From: an uncultured Bacilli bacterium
GTDB taxonomy: Bacteria > Bacillota_I > Bacilli_A > RF39 > UBA660
Assembly (NCBI GenBank): GCA_934087065.1
Contig: CAKOIS010000001.1
Location: 1 to 64,000 of the forward strand
Reading direction: 5' to 3'
DNA length: 64,000 nucleotides
In this document: one piece after another, positions 18,203 to 27,447 of the stretch
Layout of the letters: every line of letters begins with the position of its first letter
How positions within the stretch are numbered: the first letter of the stretch is position 1
The notes under the pieces: generated by a model
What the model saw: the letters and a program-made list of their open reading frames with translations, nothing else
Database searches by the model: none
What the model was told of the DNA's origin: nothing
Translations under genes and position numbers: made by a program

Positions 18203-18246
18203 TTCTATTTCCCCCTTTCAAGGCAAATATACTAACAAAACAAGTT

Positions 18247-18270
18247 GTCGTATTTTGTCGAATAACGTCG
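18247..18270 (-). promoter_or_regulatory. Three 10-base-phased GTCG repeats upstream of comK
   Basis: GTCG occurs at 18247, 18257 and 18267, exactly one helical turn apart, in the comK upstream region. This looks like a cooperative operator, but no binding protein can be named. Confidence 0.35.
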
Positions 18271-18289
18271 ATTAGAAAAAAATATTCAC

Positions 18290-18322
18290 AAAAAAACCGA
18301 AAATACTCAAATTTTCAGTTTT
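18290..18322 (-). terminator. dnaN terminator
   Basis: On the minus strand AAAACTGAAAAT / ATTTTCGGTTTT hairpin followed by a T-run, starting about 10 bases beyond the dnaN stop. It separates dnaN from comK. Confidence 0.85.
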
Positions 18323-18332
18323 ATACCCAAAA

Positions 18333-19454
18333 TTAATAAGTTTTAATTGGTAAAATAAGTTGAAGTAAATCTCCATTATCATTTTCTTTAACAATAATTG
18401 GCTTAATCTCTCCGTTAAAGTAAAGTGTAATACTCTTGCTATCAAAACTCTTAATAGCTTCCATCATATACTTAACACTAAATGAAATCTTAATATCTTC
18501 TCCCTTTAAAACTTCAATGTTCATAACTTCTTCAATTTTACCAATCTCTGGACTACTTGATGTTAATATAAGCTTGTCCCCATGAGTCTCCAAACTAACA
18601 ATGTTCTTATCTTTTGCCTGAGCCAAGATACTAGCTCTATCCATAACACTATAAAACTCATTAGTATCCACTTTATAAATAATCTCATAATCATTAGGCA
18701 CAAGTGAATCTGTATTAGGATAAGTTCCATTTAAAATACTTGATTGGAATAATAAATCTTCATACTTAAACAACACCTTATTACTAAATGTATGTAACTC
18801 AATAGTCTTTGTATCATCATCTATTAACTTAACAAATTCATTAATATTTCTAGCTGGTATAACAATATTTACATTATTATCAGTATAATCATTAAACTTT
18901 ACACATTTTTTAGCAAGTCTATAACTATCAGTAGCAACACACTCTAAAGTATTTCCAGCAATTTTAATGTTAATACCAGTTAGTAAAGGTTTACTTTCTT
19001 GTTGACTAGTAGCAAAAACAGTTTGATTAACAATATCCTTAAAATTACCAGCAGTGAGCTTAATAGGATTACTTCCTACCTCTAATTTAATATTAGGAAA
19101 CTCATTAACATCAAAGCAATTCAAATTATATTTACTTGTCATAGTACTAATAATAGCTTTACAACCATCCACTTCTTCAATAACAATATCTTCATTAGGT
19201 AACTTTCTAATTATGTCTAGAATAAACTTGCCATATATGACTACACTACCTGTACTACTAATTTCCTTAATCTTTGATTTATCAATAAATGTTTTAATAG
19301 TAATCTCATTATCAGTAGCCATCAAACTAAGTCCTTCATTACTAAGTTCAAACAAAATACCATTAATTATAGGAATAATATTTCTGTTAGATAAAGCCCT
19401 CCCTACATTATTTAAATTTTCTAATAATACATCTTTATTAATTTTAAATTTCAT
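18333..19454 (-). CDS. dnaN: DNA polymerase III beta clamp
   Basis: Sliding clamp, 373 residues in three repeated clamp domains. Seen: MKFKINKDVLLENLNNVGRAL start, ATDSYRLAKK in the second domain and the C-terminal LLQLILPIKTY that closes the peptide-binding pocket. AGGAG lies before the ATG. Between it and dnaA are 129 bases containing DnaA boxes. Confidence 0.96.
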   Translation of the reverse strand: MKFKINKDVLLENLNNVGRALSNRNIIPIINGILFELSNEGLSLMATDNEITIKTFIDKSKIKEISSTGSVVIYGKFILDIIRKLPNEDIVIEEVDGCKAIISTMTSKYNLNCFDVNEFPNIKLEVGSNPIKLTAGNFKDIVNQTVFATSQQESKPLLTGINIKIAGNTLECVATDSYRLAKKCVKFNDYTDNNVNIVIPARNINEFVKLIDDDTKTIELHTFSNKVLFKYEDLLFQSSILNGTYPNTDSLVPNDYEIIYKVDTNEFYSVMDRASILAQAKDKNIVSLETHGDKLILTSSSPEIGKIEEVMNIEVLKGEDIKISFSVKYMMEAIKSFDSKSITLYFNGEIKPIIVKENDNGDLLQLILPIKTY

Positions 19455-19504
19455 AACATCTCCTCCATTTCTTATTTATTTAAATTAATAATTATAATAT
19501 AGAA

Positions 19505-19565
19505 GTTGATAATGTTAATAACGTGTCTAAGCCCAGTATTTATAGGACTTTCTTTATGTGTATAA
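19505..19565 (-). promoter_or_regulatory. DnaA boxes between dnaA and dnaN
   Basis: TGTGTATAA (19557-19565, reverse of TTATACACA) fits the consensus TTATNCACA; TGTTAATAA (19513-19521) is a one-base relative. In Bacillus this gap holds the second half of the bipartite origin, so it may contribute to initiation or to dnaN control. Confidence 0.6.
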
Positions 19566-19583
19566 CTTTACATTATTAACATT

Positions 19584-20963
19584 TTATTCACTCATTTTAA
19601 GTTTCAACTCACTAATCATTTTTTCAAGTTCCCCATTACTCTTTATATCTTCATTTATCTTCTCATACGCATGAATTACAGTTGAATGGTCTCTTCCACC
19701 AAACTCCAGTCCAATTCTAGGGTATGTTTCATCGGTTAGTATTCTGCACAGGTACATCGCTATCATTCTAGCATTAGCAATATCTTTACTTCTCTTTTTA
19801 CCCTTTAAATCATCAGGTGTTAATTTAAAGTACTGACTAACTATGTTAATAATTTTTCCAATACTATTAACAGTATATTGTCCCATGCCATTTACGTATT
19901 CGTCTAGTGCTTCCATAGCAGTCTCTAAAGTATAATTTTTAATGTTGCAAATAGCTGAATATGCAGCAAGTCTAGTTATCATTCCTTCTAAGTTTCTAAC
20001 GTCACTTCCGCAATTTGAAGCCATAAAATCAATTATATCTTCACTTAAATCAATAGCTAAATCAGAAGTCTTTATCTTATTTTTAATTATCTTAACTTTA
20101 AGGTCAAACTCTGGAACGCTTATAATAGCCTTAAGTCCCCAGTTAAACCTAGTTCTTAATCTATCAGCAAACATTTTTAAATCGTCAACACTTCTATCAC
20201 TACATATGATAATCTGTTTTTCCTTATAATATAGAGAATTAAAAGTATTAGTAAACTCTTGCTGCGTCGCAGTAGCGCTTCCTAAAAACTGAATATCATC
20301 TATCATTAATACATCAACATCCCTATATTTTTCTTTAAAAATGTCAATATAATTAAAGTTATCCTCTTTATTTCCACTATCCCTAGTAATACTTATAAAC
20401 TCATTCATAAATTCGTCAGTAGTAATATAAAGTACTCTTAAATTAGTATTCTGAACAATATAATTTCCAATCGCATGCATTAAATGTGTTTTCCCAAGTC
20501 CACTTTTACCATACAAGAACAATGGATTATATAGTTTTCCCGGGTTCTGCGCAACTGATAAACAGCTACTAAATGCAAACCTATTGGAGTCACCTACCAC
20601 GAAATTATCAAAAGTATATTTAGGATTTAAATTAGTTTTTCTTGCTTCTACAAAATTGTCAATAACACTATCATCTAACCCTATCTTTTCAATATTATCA
20701 AAAGTATTCTCTTTATATTCACCCTCTAAACAGAACACAATATTTAAATTTTTCCCAGTAATATTAAGAAAAATCTCCTCAATAATATCCATGTAATTGT
20801 TGATAATGTGGTTCTTATGCACAGAATACGGAACAATTATAACAATATCTTTATCATTAATTGTTAACAACTTAAGATTTATAAACCATGTATTAAAAGT
20901 AACATCACTGACTTTATTTTTAAGCTCGTTTATAAAATCATTCCAAATTTTAACTTTGTCCAT
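19584..20963 (-). CDS. dnaA: Chromosomal replication initiator DnaA
   Basis: 459 residues with domain I, a short linker, AAA+ domain III with Walker A GKSGLGKTHLMHAIGN (about 153-168) and DDIQFL Walker B, and domain IV with the DnaA-box-binding signature GRDHSTVIHAYEKI. GGTGAT precedes the ATG. It reads away from oriC on the left arm. Multiple DnaA boxes upstream suggest autoregulation. Confidence 0.97.
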   Translation of the reverse strand: MDKVKIWNDFINELKNKVSDVTFNTWFINLKLLTINDKDIVIIVPYSVHKNHIINNYMDIIEEIFLNITGKNLNIVFCLEGEYKENTFDNIEKIGLDDSVIDNFVEARKTNLNPKYTFDNFVVGDSNRFAFSSCLSVAQNPGKLYNPLFLYGKSGLGKTHLMHAIGNYIVQNTNLRVLYITTDEFMNEFISITRDSGNKEDNFNYIDIFKEKYRDVDVLMIDDIQFLGSATATQQEFTNTFNSLYYKEKQIIICSDRSVDDLKMFADRLRTRFNWGLKAIISVPEFDLKVKIIKNKIKTSDLAIDLSEDIIDFMASNCGSDVRNLEGMITRLAAYSAICNIKNYTLETAMEALDEYVNGMGQYTVNSIGKIINIVSQYFKLTPDDLKGKKRSKDIANARMIAMYLCRILTDETYPRIGLEFGGRDHSTVIHAYEKINEDIKSNGELEKMISELKLKMSE

Positions 20964-21028
20964 AACTCATCACCCCACAGCACAGAACTTATCCACATAC
21001 ATTGTAACCCATTTTTTTCATTTTAGGA

Positions 21029-21056
21029 AGTATAAATTTCAAAAAAATGTTATCAA
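21029..21056 (-). promoter_or_regulatory. Possible dnaA promoter
   Basis: Minus strand TTGATA (21051-21056), 16-base spacer, TATACT (21029-21034). The -35 lies inside a DnaA box, which would allow self-repression by DnaA. Confidence 0.45.
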
Positions 21057-21201
21057 CATGACTTATTAACAACTTATCAACACGTTTTTTCTCTATTTTA
21101 CCTATGTTTGACACACTTATTAACATTATCAACATTTTTCAAATTCACACTGTTAATAAGTTTATCCACATGAAATGTTAATATGTGAATAAAATAAAAA
21201 G

Positions 21202-21230
21202 TTGACAAATAATATTCTATAGTTTATAAT
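21202..21230 (+). promoter_or_regulatory. rpmH promoter
   Basis: TTGACA, 17-base spacer, TATAAT: perfect consensus, as expected for a ribosomal protein gene. Confidence 0.85.
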
Positions 21231-21269
21231 CTTATAAGTCAAGCAAAAAAAGTTGGGAGGAATAAAAAA

Positions 21270-21392
21270 ATGAAATTAACACCGGTTGCAAAGAAAAACA
21301 ACAAAGCAAAAAAACAAGGTTTTCTTTCTAGAAGTGCAAATATTTTAAAATCTAGAAGACAAAAAGGAAGAAAAAACTTAATTAACAAATAA
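21270..21392 (+). CDS. rpmH: 50S ribosomal protein L34
   Basis: A 40-residue, very basic protein (MKLTPVAKKNNKAKKQGFLS start, then RSANILKSRRQKGRKNLINK) between oriC and rnpA, the universal place of rpmH. The C-terminal RRQKGRKNL matches the L34 core; the N-terminus is divergent (usually MKRTYQPN) and the protein is 4 residues shorter than usual. GGGAGG precedes the ATG. Confidence 0.88.
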   Translation: MKLTPVAKKNNKAKKQGFLSRSANILKSRRQKGRKNLINK

Positions 21393-21417
21393 CTACTTGA
21401 AATGAGTAGTTTTTTTC
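21391..21417 (+). terminator. rpmH terminator/attenuator
   Basis: ACTACT-loop-AGTAGT hairpin and seven Ts immediately after the rpmH stop. The rnpA promoter (TTGAAA 21397-21402, 18-base spacer, TATAAT 21421-21426) overlaps it, so rnpA is read from its own promoter plus read-through. Confidence 0.75.
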
Positions 21418-21444
21418 TTGTATAATATTCATGAAGGAGAAATT

Positions 21445-21765
21445 ATGAATAAAGAATATATAATAAGGAAAAATGAAGAAATATCCTTGATAGTAAAAAC
21501 AGGAAACAAAAAAGTAACTAAATTTTTTATAATATATTATATAAATAATGACAAAGCTAAAAATATGTACTGCATAAGTGTAAGCAAAAAACTAGGAAAA
21601 GCTCATGTAAGAAATAAAATAAAAAGAAGAGTAAAAGATATATTAATGAAAAATAGAATGGAATTTACAAAAAAGTATGTTATAATAGTAAGGAAAGAAG
21701 CAGTGACTTCTAAATATAAAGAACTAGAAGAGAATCTAGTAAGCACAATAAAGGAGATAAATTAA
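21445..21765 (+). CDS. rnpA: Ribonuclease P protein component
   Basis: Binds the RNase P RNA and helps process tRNA 5' ends. The RNR motif is clear as KLGKAHVRNKIKRRVKD (about 52-68). 106 residues. The ATG at 21445 has GAAGGAG in front; the reading frame is open further upstream but without a site. Confidence 0.92.
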   Translation: MNKEYIIRKNEEISLIVKTGNKKVTKFFIIYYINNDKAKNMYCISVSKKLGKAHVRNKIKRRVKDILMKNRMEFTKKYVIIVRKEAVTSKYKELEENLVSTIKEIN

Positions 21766-22667
21766 TGAAAAATATTAAAAAAGTATTAATCATAGTTTTA
21801 ATGACTATGGTATTAACAACAGGATGTACAAAAAGTTTTAGAAATGAAGAAACAAAGAAAGTTTATACAGAAAACATATTATGTAAGCCAACAGACGAAG
21901 AAGCTTTAAAAGCGTACGCTGAAAATGAAAATGTTGACTTAGAAAAATTACCAGTTTGTGAAAACTTAAAAGTTAACTCAGGTGGATATGAAGGCTTATG
22001 GACAAATATATTCGTAAAACCACTAGCATGGTTAATAGTAAAAGTAGGTTTATTAGTTAAAAACTATGGTTTATCAATTATATTAATAGGAATAGCTTTA
22101 AGATTACTTGTATTACCTCTTAGTAAACAAACAATGGATATGAGTACAAATATGCAAAAAGCAAACCCTGAACTTCAAAGACTAGAAAAGAAATATCTTA
22201 ACAGAACAGACCGTGACTCGCTAATGGCAAAAAATCAAGAGATGTTACTTATCTACAAAAAGTATAACATTAAACCAATGGCAGGATGCCTTGTTAGTTT
22301 AATACAGTTACCATTATTCTTCGCCTTCCTAGAGGCAATTCAAAGAATACCTGCTATTCTAGAAGAAAGAATGTTAGGTTTCGACCTAGGACTAACTCCA
22401 TGGGAAGCAATTAAAAGTGGTTCTTATATATATCTAATCATAGTTATTCTTATCGGGTTAACTACATACTTCTCATTTAAAAATGCAGGGATGACTAGCA
22501 TGAGTGAAGAACAAGCAGCACAAACAAAAATGATGACAAGAATGATGACCGTATTTATAGTGCTTATGTCTTTCACACTTAATGTAGGTATAGGAATTTA
22601 CTGGATTTCATCAAGTGCATTTGCAATATTCCAAAATATGATATTAAAAAAAATAAAAAGTAACTAA
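21765..22667 (+). CDS. yidC: Membrane insertase YidC/OxaA (lipoprotein form)
   Basis: Inserts membrane proteins with or without SecYEG. Lipobox LTTGC (about residue 20) makes it a lipoprotein, as in Gram-positive SpoIIIJ/YidC1. The conserved membrane domain begins at about residue 90 with KNYGLSIILIGIALRLLVLPL, holding the hydrophilic-groove Arg, and PLFFAFLEAI follows. The start overlaps the rnpA stop (TAATG). Confidence 0.93.
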   Translation: MKNIKKVLIIVLMTMVLTTGCTKSFRNEETKKVYTENILCKPTDEEALKAYAENENVDLEKLPVCENLKVNSGGYEGLWTNIFVKPLAWLIVKVGLLVKNYGLSIILIGIALRLLVLPLSKQTMDMSTNMQKANPELQRLEKKYLNRTDRDSLMAKNQEMLLIYKKYNIKPMAGCLVSLIQLPLFFAFLEAIQRIPAILEERMLGFDLGLTPWEAIKSGSYIYLIIVILIGLTTYFSFKNAGMTSMSEEQAAQTKMMTRMMTVFIVLMSFTLNVGIGIYWISSSAFAIFQNMILKKIKSN

Positions 22668-22694
22668 ATAATTATGAAGTAAGGAAGTGGAATT

Positions 22695-23315
22695 ATGGAA
22701 AAATATGTATACAAAGGAAAAGAAGAACATGCAGTATTAAATGAAGCTCTTAAAGATTTAGGAGTAACTCTAGACGAAGTACTAACAAAAACAAGTGAAG
22801 AAAAAGGTGGCCTTTTCAGTGGAAAAAAAGTAGTCATTGAAATAGTAAAACTAGAAGACATTGCATCTTTTGGAAAAACAATTCTAGAAGATATTCTAAA
22901 AGGTTTCAATCTTGAAGGTAATATAGAAAAACAAATTAGAAACAAACAAATCTCATATAGAATACATTCAAATAATAATGGAATACTTATTGGTAAAAAC
23001 GGAAAAGTATTATCTTCAATTCAAACTTACTTAAAACAAAGTATAAGTTCACAAACAGGAATGTATATAAATGTTATATTAGATGTAGAAAACTATAAAG
23101 AAAAACAAAACTACTTCCTAGAAAGAGATGTTAAAAAAATAGCAAGACAAGTGACACTTACAAAAGTAGATGTTAAACTTGACCCAATGAATTCATTCCA
23201 AAGAAGAATAGTGCATAATGCTTTATCAAAATTTGATTACATAAAAACAGAAAGTGTTGGTACTGAACCTAATAGATGTGTAGTTATTAAATACAAAGAT
23301 AAAAATGAAGAGTAA
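22695..23315 (+). CDS. khpB: RNA-binding protein KhpB (Jag/EloR)
   Basis: Jag N-terminal domain, KH domain with GILIGKNGKVLSS (GxxG loop, about 97-109) and R3H domain near the C-terminus (LDPMNSFQRRIVHNAL). Partner of KhpA in controlling cell elongation and sRNA-linked regulation in streptococci. 206 residues; downstream of yidC as usual and followed by a terminator. Confidence 0.92.
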   Translation: MEKYVYKGKEEHAVLNEALKDLGVTLDEVLTKTSEEKGGLFSGKKVVIEIVKLEDIASFGKTILEDILKGFNLEGNIEKQIRNKQISYRIHSNNNGILIGKNGKVLSSIQTYLKQSISSQTGMYINVILDVENYKEKQNYFLERDVKKIARQVTLTKVDVKLDPMNSFQRRIVHNALSKFDYIKTESVGTEPNRCVVIKYKDKNEE

Positions 23316-23331
23316 AATCTTTGTTTTTTTT
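23293..23331 (+). terminator. khpB terminator
   Basis: ACAAAGAT / ATCTTTGT stem spanning the khpB stop, followed by a run of eight Ts. Confidence 0.8.
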
Positions 23332-23351
23332 ATACTAAAAACACGAAAATT

Positions 23352-23367
23352 TATTTCCCGGGAAATA
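23352..23367. promoter_or_regulatory. Noc-binding site upstream of mnmE
   Basis: Perfect palindrome TATTTCCCGGGAAATA, ending 5 bases before the -35 of the mnmE-mnmG-rsmG promoter (TTTACA 23373-23378, 17-base spacer, TATAAT 23396-23401). The noc gene lies directly after this operon. Confidence 0.82.
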
Positions 23368-23425
23368 AACAATTTACATATTCTTGATAAAGTGGTATAA
23401 TCTACACACGAAAGGAAGTGTTTTT

Positions 23426-24781
23426 ATGGAAAATGATACAATTGCCGCAATTGCCACAAGTATGGGAAGAAGTGCAGTAAATATAATCAAAATAAGTGGA
23501 CCTGAAAGTATTAGTATAGTTTCCAAAATATTTACAAAAGACTTGTCTAAGCTAGAACCTAACACAATTAACTATGGCTTTATCAAAGAAGACAATGAAT
23601 TAATAGATGAAGTACTAGTTTCTTTATTCATTTCTCCTAATAGTCAAACTGGAGAAGATATTGTAGAAATAAACACACATGGTGGAATATCAGTTACAAA
23701 CAAAGTTCTAGAATTAGTTTTATCAAACGGTGCAAGACTTGCAGAACCTGGAGAGTTTTTAAAACGCGCATTTCTAAACGGAAAGAAAGACCTAATAGAA
23801 GCAGAAGCAATAAGTGACTTGATAAACGCAAAAACAGAAGAAGCAAGAAAAATGAGTTTAAAAGGCTTAAGTGGAGAACTATCCAAAAAAATAAAAACAC
23901 TAAGAAACAAAATATTAAACATAATTGCAAATATTGAAGTAAACATAGATTACCCTGAATACGAAGACGCAATTATATATACAAACGAACTATTAAAAAC
24001 GAATATTAACGAAATACAATCTGACTTAGAAAAACTTGTCAAAGAAAGTGAAAAAGGAACACTTTTAAATAACGGAATAAACGTTGGGATTGTAGGAAAA
24101 CCAAACGTTGGTAAAAGTAGCTTATTAAACTTACTAATAAACGAAGACAAAGCTATAGTAACAGATATAGAAGGAACAACAAGAGACATAGTTGAAGGAA
24201 ACATAACAATAAATGGTGTTACACTAAACCTAATTGACACTGCTGGAATAAGAGAAACAAATAACGTTGTTGAAAAACTTGGTGTAGAAAAAAGTAAAGA
24301 TATAATAAACAAAAGTGACTTAATAATAGCCTTATTTGACATCAGTAGACCATTCACATTAGAAGACGAATCTATATTGTCTAACATAAAAGACAAAAAA
24401 TCAATAATCATTTTAAACAAAACAGACTTACCTACAAAAATAGACTTAAACAAATTCACAAGTTATAGTGTAATAAAAACGTCAGTGAAAGAAAACATAG
24501 GAAAAGAAGAACTTCTTAGTATAATTAAAGAACTTTTTAGTTTAAATGAAATAGAAACAGGAGACTTCACTTACCTATCAAATGCAAGACAAATAAGTTT
24601 GATTAAAGAAGCACTAAAACTTTGCTTAGAAATAAAATATCAAAACGAACAAAATACTCCAGTAGACCTAATACAAATAGATTTACAAAACTTATGGGAA
24701 AAACTTGGAGAAATAACTGGAGATGCATACAAAGACGAATTACTAGACGAAATATTTAGCAAGTTCTGTCTAGGAAAATAG
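23426..24781 (+). CDS. mnmE: tRNA modification GTPase MnmE
   Basis: With MnmG makes 5-carboxymethylaminomethyl-uridine at the tRNA wobble base. N-terminal tetrahydrofolate-binding domain (DTIAAIATSMGRSAVNIIKISG), helical domain, inserted G domain with GKPNVGKSSLLN, DTAGIRE and NKTD, and the C-terminal FCLGK with the essential Cys. 451 residues. The ATG at 23426 follows AAAGGAAG. Confidence 0.95.
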   Translation: MENDTIAAIATSMGRSAVNIIKISGPESISIVSKIFTKDLSKLEPNTINYGFIKEDNELIDEVLVSLFISPNSQTGEDIVEINTHGGISVTNKVLELVLSNGARLAEPGEFLKRAFLNGKKDLIEAEAISDLINAKTEEARKMSLKGLSGELSKKIKTLRNKILNIIANIEVNIDYPEYEDAIIYTNELLKTNINEIQSDLEKLVKESEKGTLLNNGINVGIVGKPNVGKSSLLNLLINEDKAIVTDIEGTTRDIVEGNITINGVTLNLIDTAGIRETNNVVEKLGVEKSKDIINKSDLIIALFDISRPFTLEDESILSNIKDKKSIIILNKTDLPTKIDLNKFTSYSVIKTSVKENIGKEELLSIIKELFSLNEIETGDFTYLSNARQISLIKEALKLCLEIKYQNEQNTPVDLIQIDLQNLWEKLGEITGDAYKDELLDEIFSKFCLGK

Positions 24782-24793
24782 GAGGTAAACAAA

Positions 24794-26659
24794 ATGTACG
24801 AAGTAATAGTTATTGGAGGCGGTCATGCAGGATGTGAAGCCTCTTTAGCCTGTGCTAGAATTGGACACAAAACTCTACTAATAACAGGTAATATTAAAAA
24901 TATTGCAGATATGCCATGTAACCCATCAATAGGTGGCTCAGCAAAAGGTATAGTTGTAAGAGAAATAGACGCTTTAGGAGGCGAAATGGGAAGAAATGCA
25001 GATATTTCCCATTTACAAATTAAAATGCTTAATAGTAAGAAAGGCCCAGGTGTAAGAAGCTTAAGATGTCAAGCAGACAAAACAACATACCCTGAAAATA
25101 TGCTAAAAACTTTAAGTAGCACACCTAATTTAACAATAAAAGAAGCACTAGTAAAAGAAATAATTACAGAAAATAATGAAATTAAAGGAATAATTACAGA
25201 AGACAACGAAAGAATTTATACAAAAAAACTAATAATTACGACAGGAACATACTTAAATGCTGATATATTAAGAGGACACAATAAACACAAAGGCGGTCCA
25301 CACGGAGAAAAACCATCTTTATATCTAAGTGAAAGCTTACAAAAAAACGGAATAAAAGTAAGAAGACTAAAAACTGGAACACCACCAAGGGTGTTAAAGT
25401 CAACTATTAACTATGCTGAATGTTCTATAGAAAACGGAGACGACGAACTATTAACATTTAGTAATTTCTATGCTCCTACTTATAAAGTTGAAGACCAAAT
25501 TCCATGTTATCTAACCTACACTAACTTAACTACACACAAAATAATACTAGATAACTTAGACAAATGTGCCCTATATAGTGGATTAATCGTAGGAATTGGC
25601 CCAAGATACTGTCCATCAATTGAAGACAAAGTTGTTAAATTTAGTGACAAAGAAAGACACCAAATCTTCTTAGAGCCTGAAAGACTAAACGGAGATGAAA
25701 TATATGTAGGTGGTTTTTCAACTACAATGCCTGAAGAATTACAAGAAAAGCTAATTCACTCAATGGAAGGATTGCACCATGCTAAAATAACAAAATATGG
25801 CTATGCTATAGAATATGATGCAATAGAAAGTACTCAACTTAATATGTCACTTGAAAGCAAAATTATAAAAGGACTTTATACAGCAGGTCAAATAAACGGA
25901 ACAAGTGGATATGAAGAGGCAGCCGCTCAAGGCTTAATTGCTGGAATAAACGCTTCCCTTGCACTTGAAAATAAAGAACCACTAATTTTAAAAAGAAATG
26001 AAGCTTATATAGGTGTTTTAATAGATGACTTAATAAACAAAGGTATAACTGAGCCCTATAGACTACTTACAAGTCGTGCAGAATTTCGTCTTCTTTTAAG
26101 ACACGACAATGCAGATATAAGACTTACTGAAATAGGTAGACGTGTAGGTTTAATCAATGACGAAAAATATACTATATTTAAAAACAAACTACAAAAAATA
26201 GAAGAATTAAAAACACACTTGCAAGAAACAAAAGTAGAAGCAACTGACAAAACTAACACATATCTAGAAGAAAAAAATTCTACTCCAATACCAGGAAAAA
26301 CAGTAGCCTTAGACCTACTAAAAAGACCTGAACTTAACATCAAAGACATAGAATACTTGCTAGACGAAACATATGACGAAAAAGCAAGTGAACAAGTAGA
26401 AATAAACACTAAATATAAAGGTTACATAGAAAAAACAAATGTAGAAGTAGAAAAAATGTTAAATTTAGAAAAGAAAAAAATTCCAGAAGACATAGACTAC
26501 TCTAAAGTAAGAAATATTGCAACAGAAGCAAGACAAAAGCTACAAACTGTTCGTCCTTTAACAATTGGACAAGCTTCACGTATAAGTGGAGTTAACCCTT
26601 CAGACATAACAATGCTACTAGTTTACCTAAAAAAGGAGTATCCAAATGAATGTAAGTGA
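24794..26659 (+). CDS. mnmG: tRNA modification enzyme MnmG (GidA)
   Basis: FAD-binding partner of MnmE. Dinucleotide-binding GGGHAGCEASLACARIG at the N-terminus, CNPSIGGSAKG, and the catalytic-loop Cys region PRYCPSIEDKVVKF. 621 residues. 12 bases after mnmE; its 3' end overlaps rsmG. Confidence 0.96.
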   Translation: MYEVIVIGGGHAGCEASLACARIGHKTLLITGNIKNIADMPCNPSIGGSAKGIVVREIDALGGEMGRNADISHLQIKMLNSKKGPGVRSLRCQADKTTYPENMLKTLSSTPNLTIKEALVKEIITENNEIKGIITEDNERIYTKKLIITTGTYLNADILRGHNKHKGGPHGEKPSLYLSESLQKNGIKVRRLKTGTPPRVLKSTINYAECSIENGDDELLTFSNFYAPTYKVEDQIPCYLTYTNLTTHKIILDNLDKCALYSGLIVGIGPRYCPSIEDKVVKFSDKERHQIFLEPERLNGDEIYVGGFSTTMPEELQEKLIHSMEGLHHAKITKYGYAIEYDAIESTQLNMSLESKIIKGLYTAGQINGTSGYEEAAAQGLIAGINASLALENKEPLILKRNEAYIGVLIDDLINKGITEPYRLLTSRAEFRLLLRHDNADIRLTEIGRRVGLINDEKYTIFKNKLQKIEELKTHLQETKVEATDKTNTYLEEKNSTPIPGKTVALDLLKRPELNIKDIEYLLDETYDEKASEQVEINTKYKGYIEKTNVEVEKMLNLEKKKIPEDIDYSKVRNIATEARQKLQTVRPLTIGQASRISGVNPSDITMLLVYLKKEYPNECK

Positions 26660-27353
26660 ATTTATTAAATATTTACAAGAATTAAATATAGACATATCAG
26701 AAGGACTTCTTAGAAAATTTCAAGTTTATTCTAACTTACTAAAGGAATACAATAAAAAATTTAACCTAACTAGCATTACTGAAGATAAAGACATTTACCT
26801 AAAACACTTCTATGATTCATTATGTCTTTTCAAAGTTAAAGAACTATTTGATAATATAACATTACTAGATATCGGCACTGGTGCAGGTTTTCCTGGAATA
26901 CCTATTGCAATAGTAAACCCAAATATTGAAGTAACACTGCTTGAATCAAACGCAAAAAAATGTGGATTTCTAAAAATAGTAAAAGACGCGTTAAATTTAA
27001 AAAATGTAGAAATAATAAACGCTCGTGCAGAAGACTATACACAAAAAACAAGAGAAAAATTTGATATAGTAACTTCCCGTGCAGTTGCTCACTTGCAAGT
27101 ATTAGCTGAATTAGAAACTCCAGCTTTAAAAGTAAATGGTTACTTCTTACCATTAAAATCACACATCACTGAAGAACTAGAAAATAGTAATAAAATGCTA
27201 AATAACTTACACTTAAAACTAGAAGAAGTAATAAATTATACTTTACCAATAGAATCTTCAAGTAGAACAATTCTAAAAATAAAAAAACAAAACAAAACAC
27301 CAGACGTATATCCAAGAAGTTATAACAAAATTTTAAAAGATTTAAAAGGATAA
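26646..27353 (+). CDS. rsmG: 16S rRNA G527 N7-methyltransferase RsmG
   Basis: SAM methyltransferase of the 530 loop. Typical FNLTSITEDKDIYLKHFYDS (about 39-58), motif I DIGTGAGFPGIPIAI and SRAVAHLQVLAELETP. 235 residues. Overlaps mnmG by 14 bases. A terminator (AAAAGGATAAG / CTTGTCCTTTTT, 27344-27374) closes the operon. Confidence 0.95.
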   Translation: MNVSEFIKYLQELNIDISEGLLRKFQVYSNLLKEYNKKFNLTSITEDKDIYLKHFYDSLCLFKVKELFDNITLLDIGTGAGFPGIPIAIVNPNIEVTLLESNAKKCGFLKIVKDALNLKNVEIINARAEDYTQKTREKFDIVTSRAVAHLQVLAELETPALKVNGYFLPLKSHITEELENSNKMLNNLHLKLEEVINYTLPIESSSRTILKIKKQNKTPDVYPRSYNKILKDLKG

Positions 27354-27374
27354 GTACAAAAACTTGTCCTTTTT
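27344..27374 (+). terminator. rsmG terminator
   Basis: AAAAGGATAAG / CTTGTCCTTTTT hairpin over the rsmG stop; separates it from the noc promoter (TTGAAA 27387-27392, 17-base spacer, TAAAAT 27410-27415). Confidence 0.8.
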
Positions 27375-27447
27375 AATATAAACCCCTTGAAAAAAATGTA
27401 AAAATAAAGTAAAATAGTAATAGAATAAAAGATAAGGGGCTGATAGT

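Larger units (their letters stand above)
20964..21241. other. oriC: Replication origin oriC
   Basis: The gap between dnaA and rpmH. Consensus DnaA boxes TTATCCACA at 20989-20997 and 21162-21170 and TTATTCACA (reverse) at 21184-21192, plus one-base variants at 21050, 21063, 21074, 21117, 21126 and 21151 (reverse). The boxes come in adjacent TTATTAACA-TTATCAACA pairs at 21063/21074 and 21117/21126. An AT-only-like tract follows at 21180-21230 and may be the unwinding element. Gene direction flips here. Confidence 0.9.

Noticed and set aside
20538..20546. CCCGGG in dnaA as a third Noc-binding site
   Set aside because: Only the core matches; the flanks (GTTTTCCCGGGTTC) are not the NBS palindrome.
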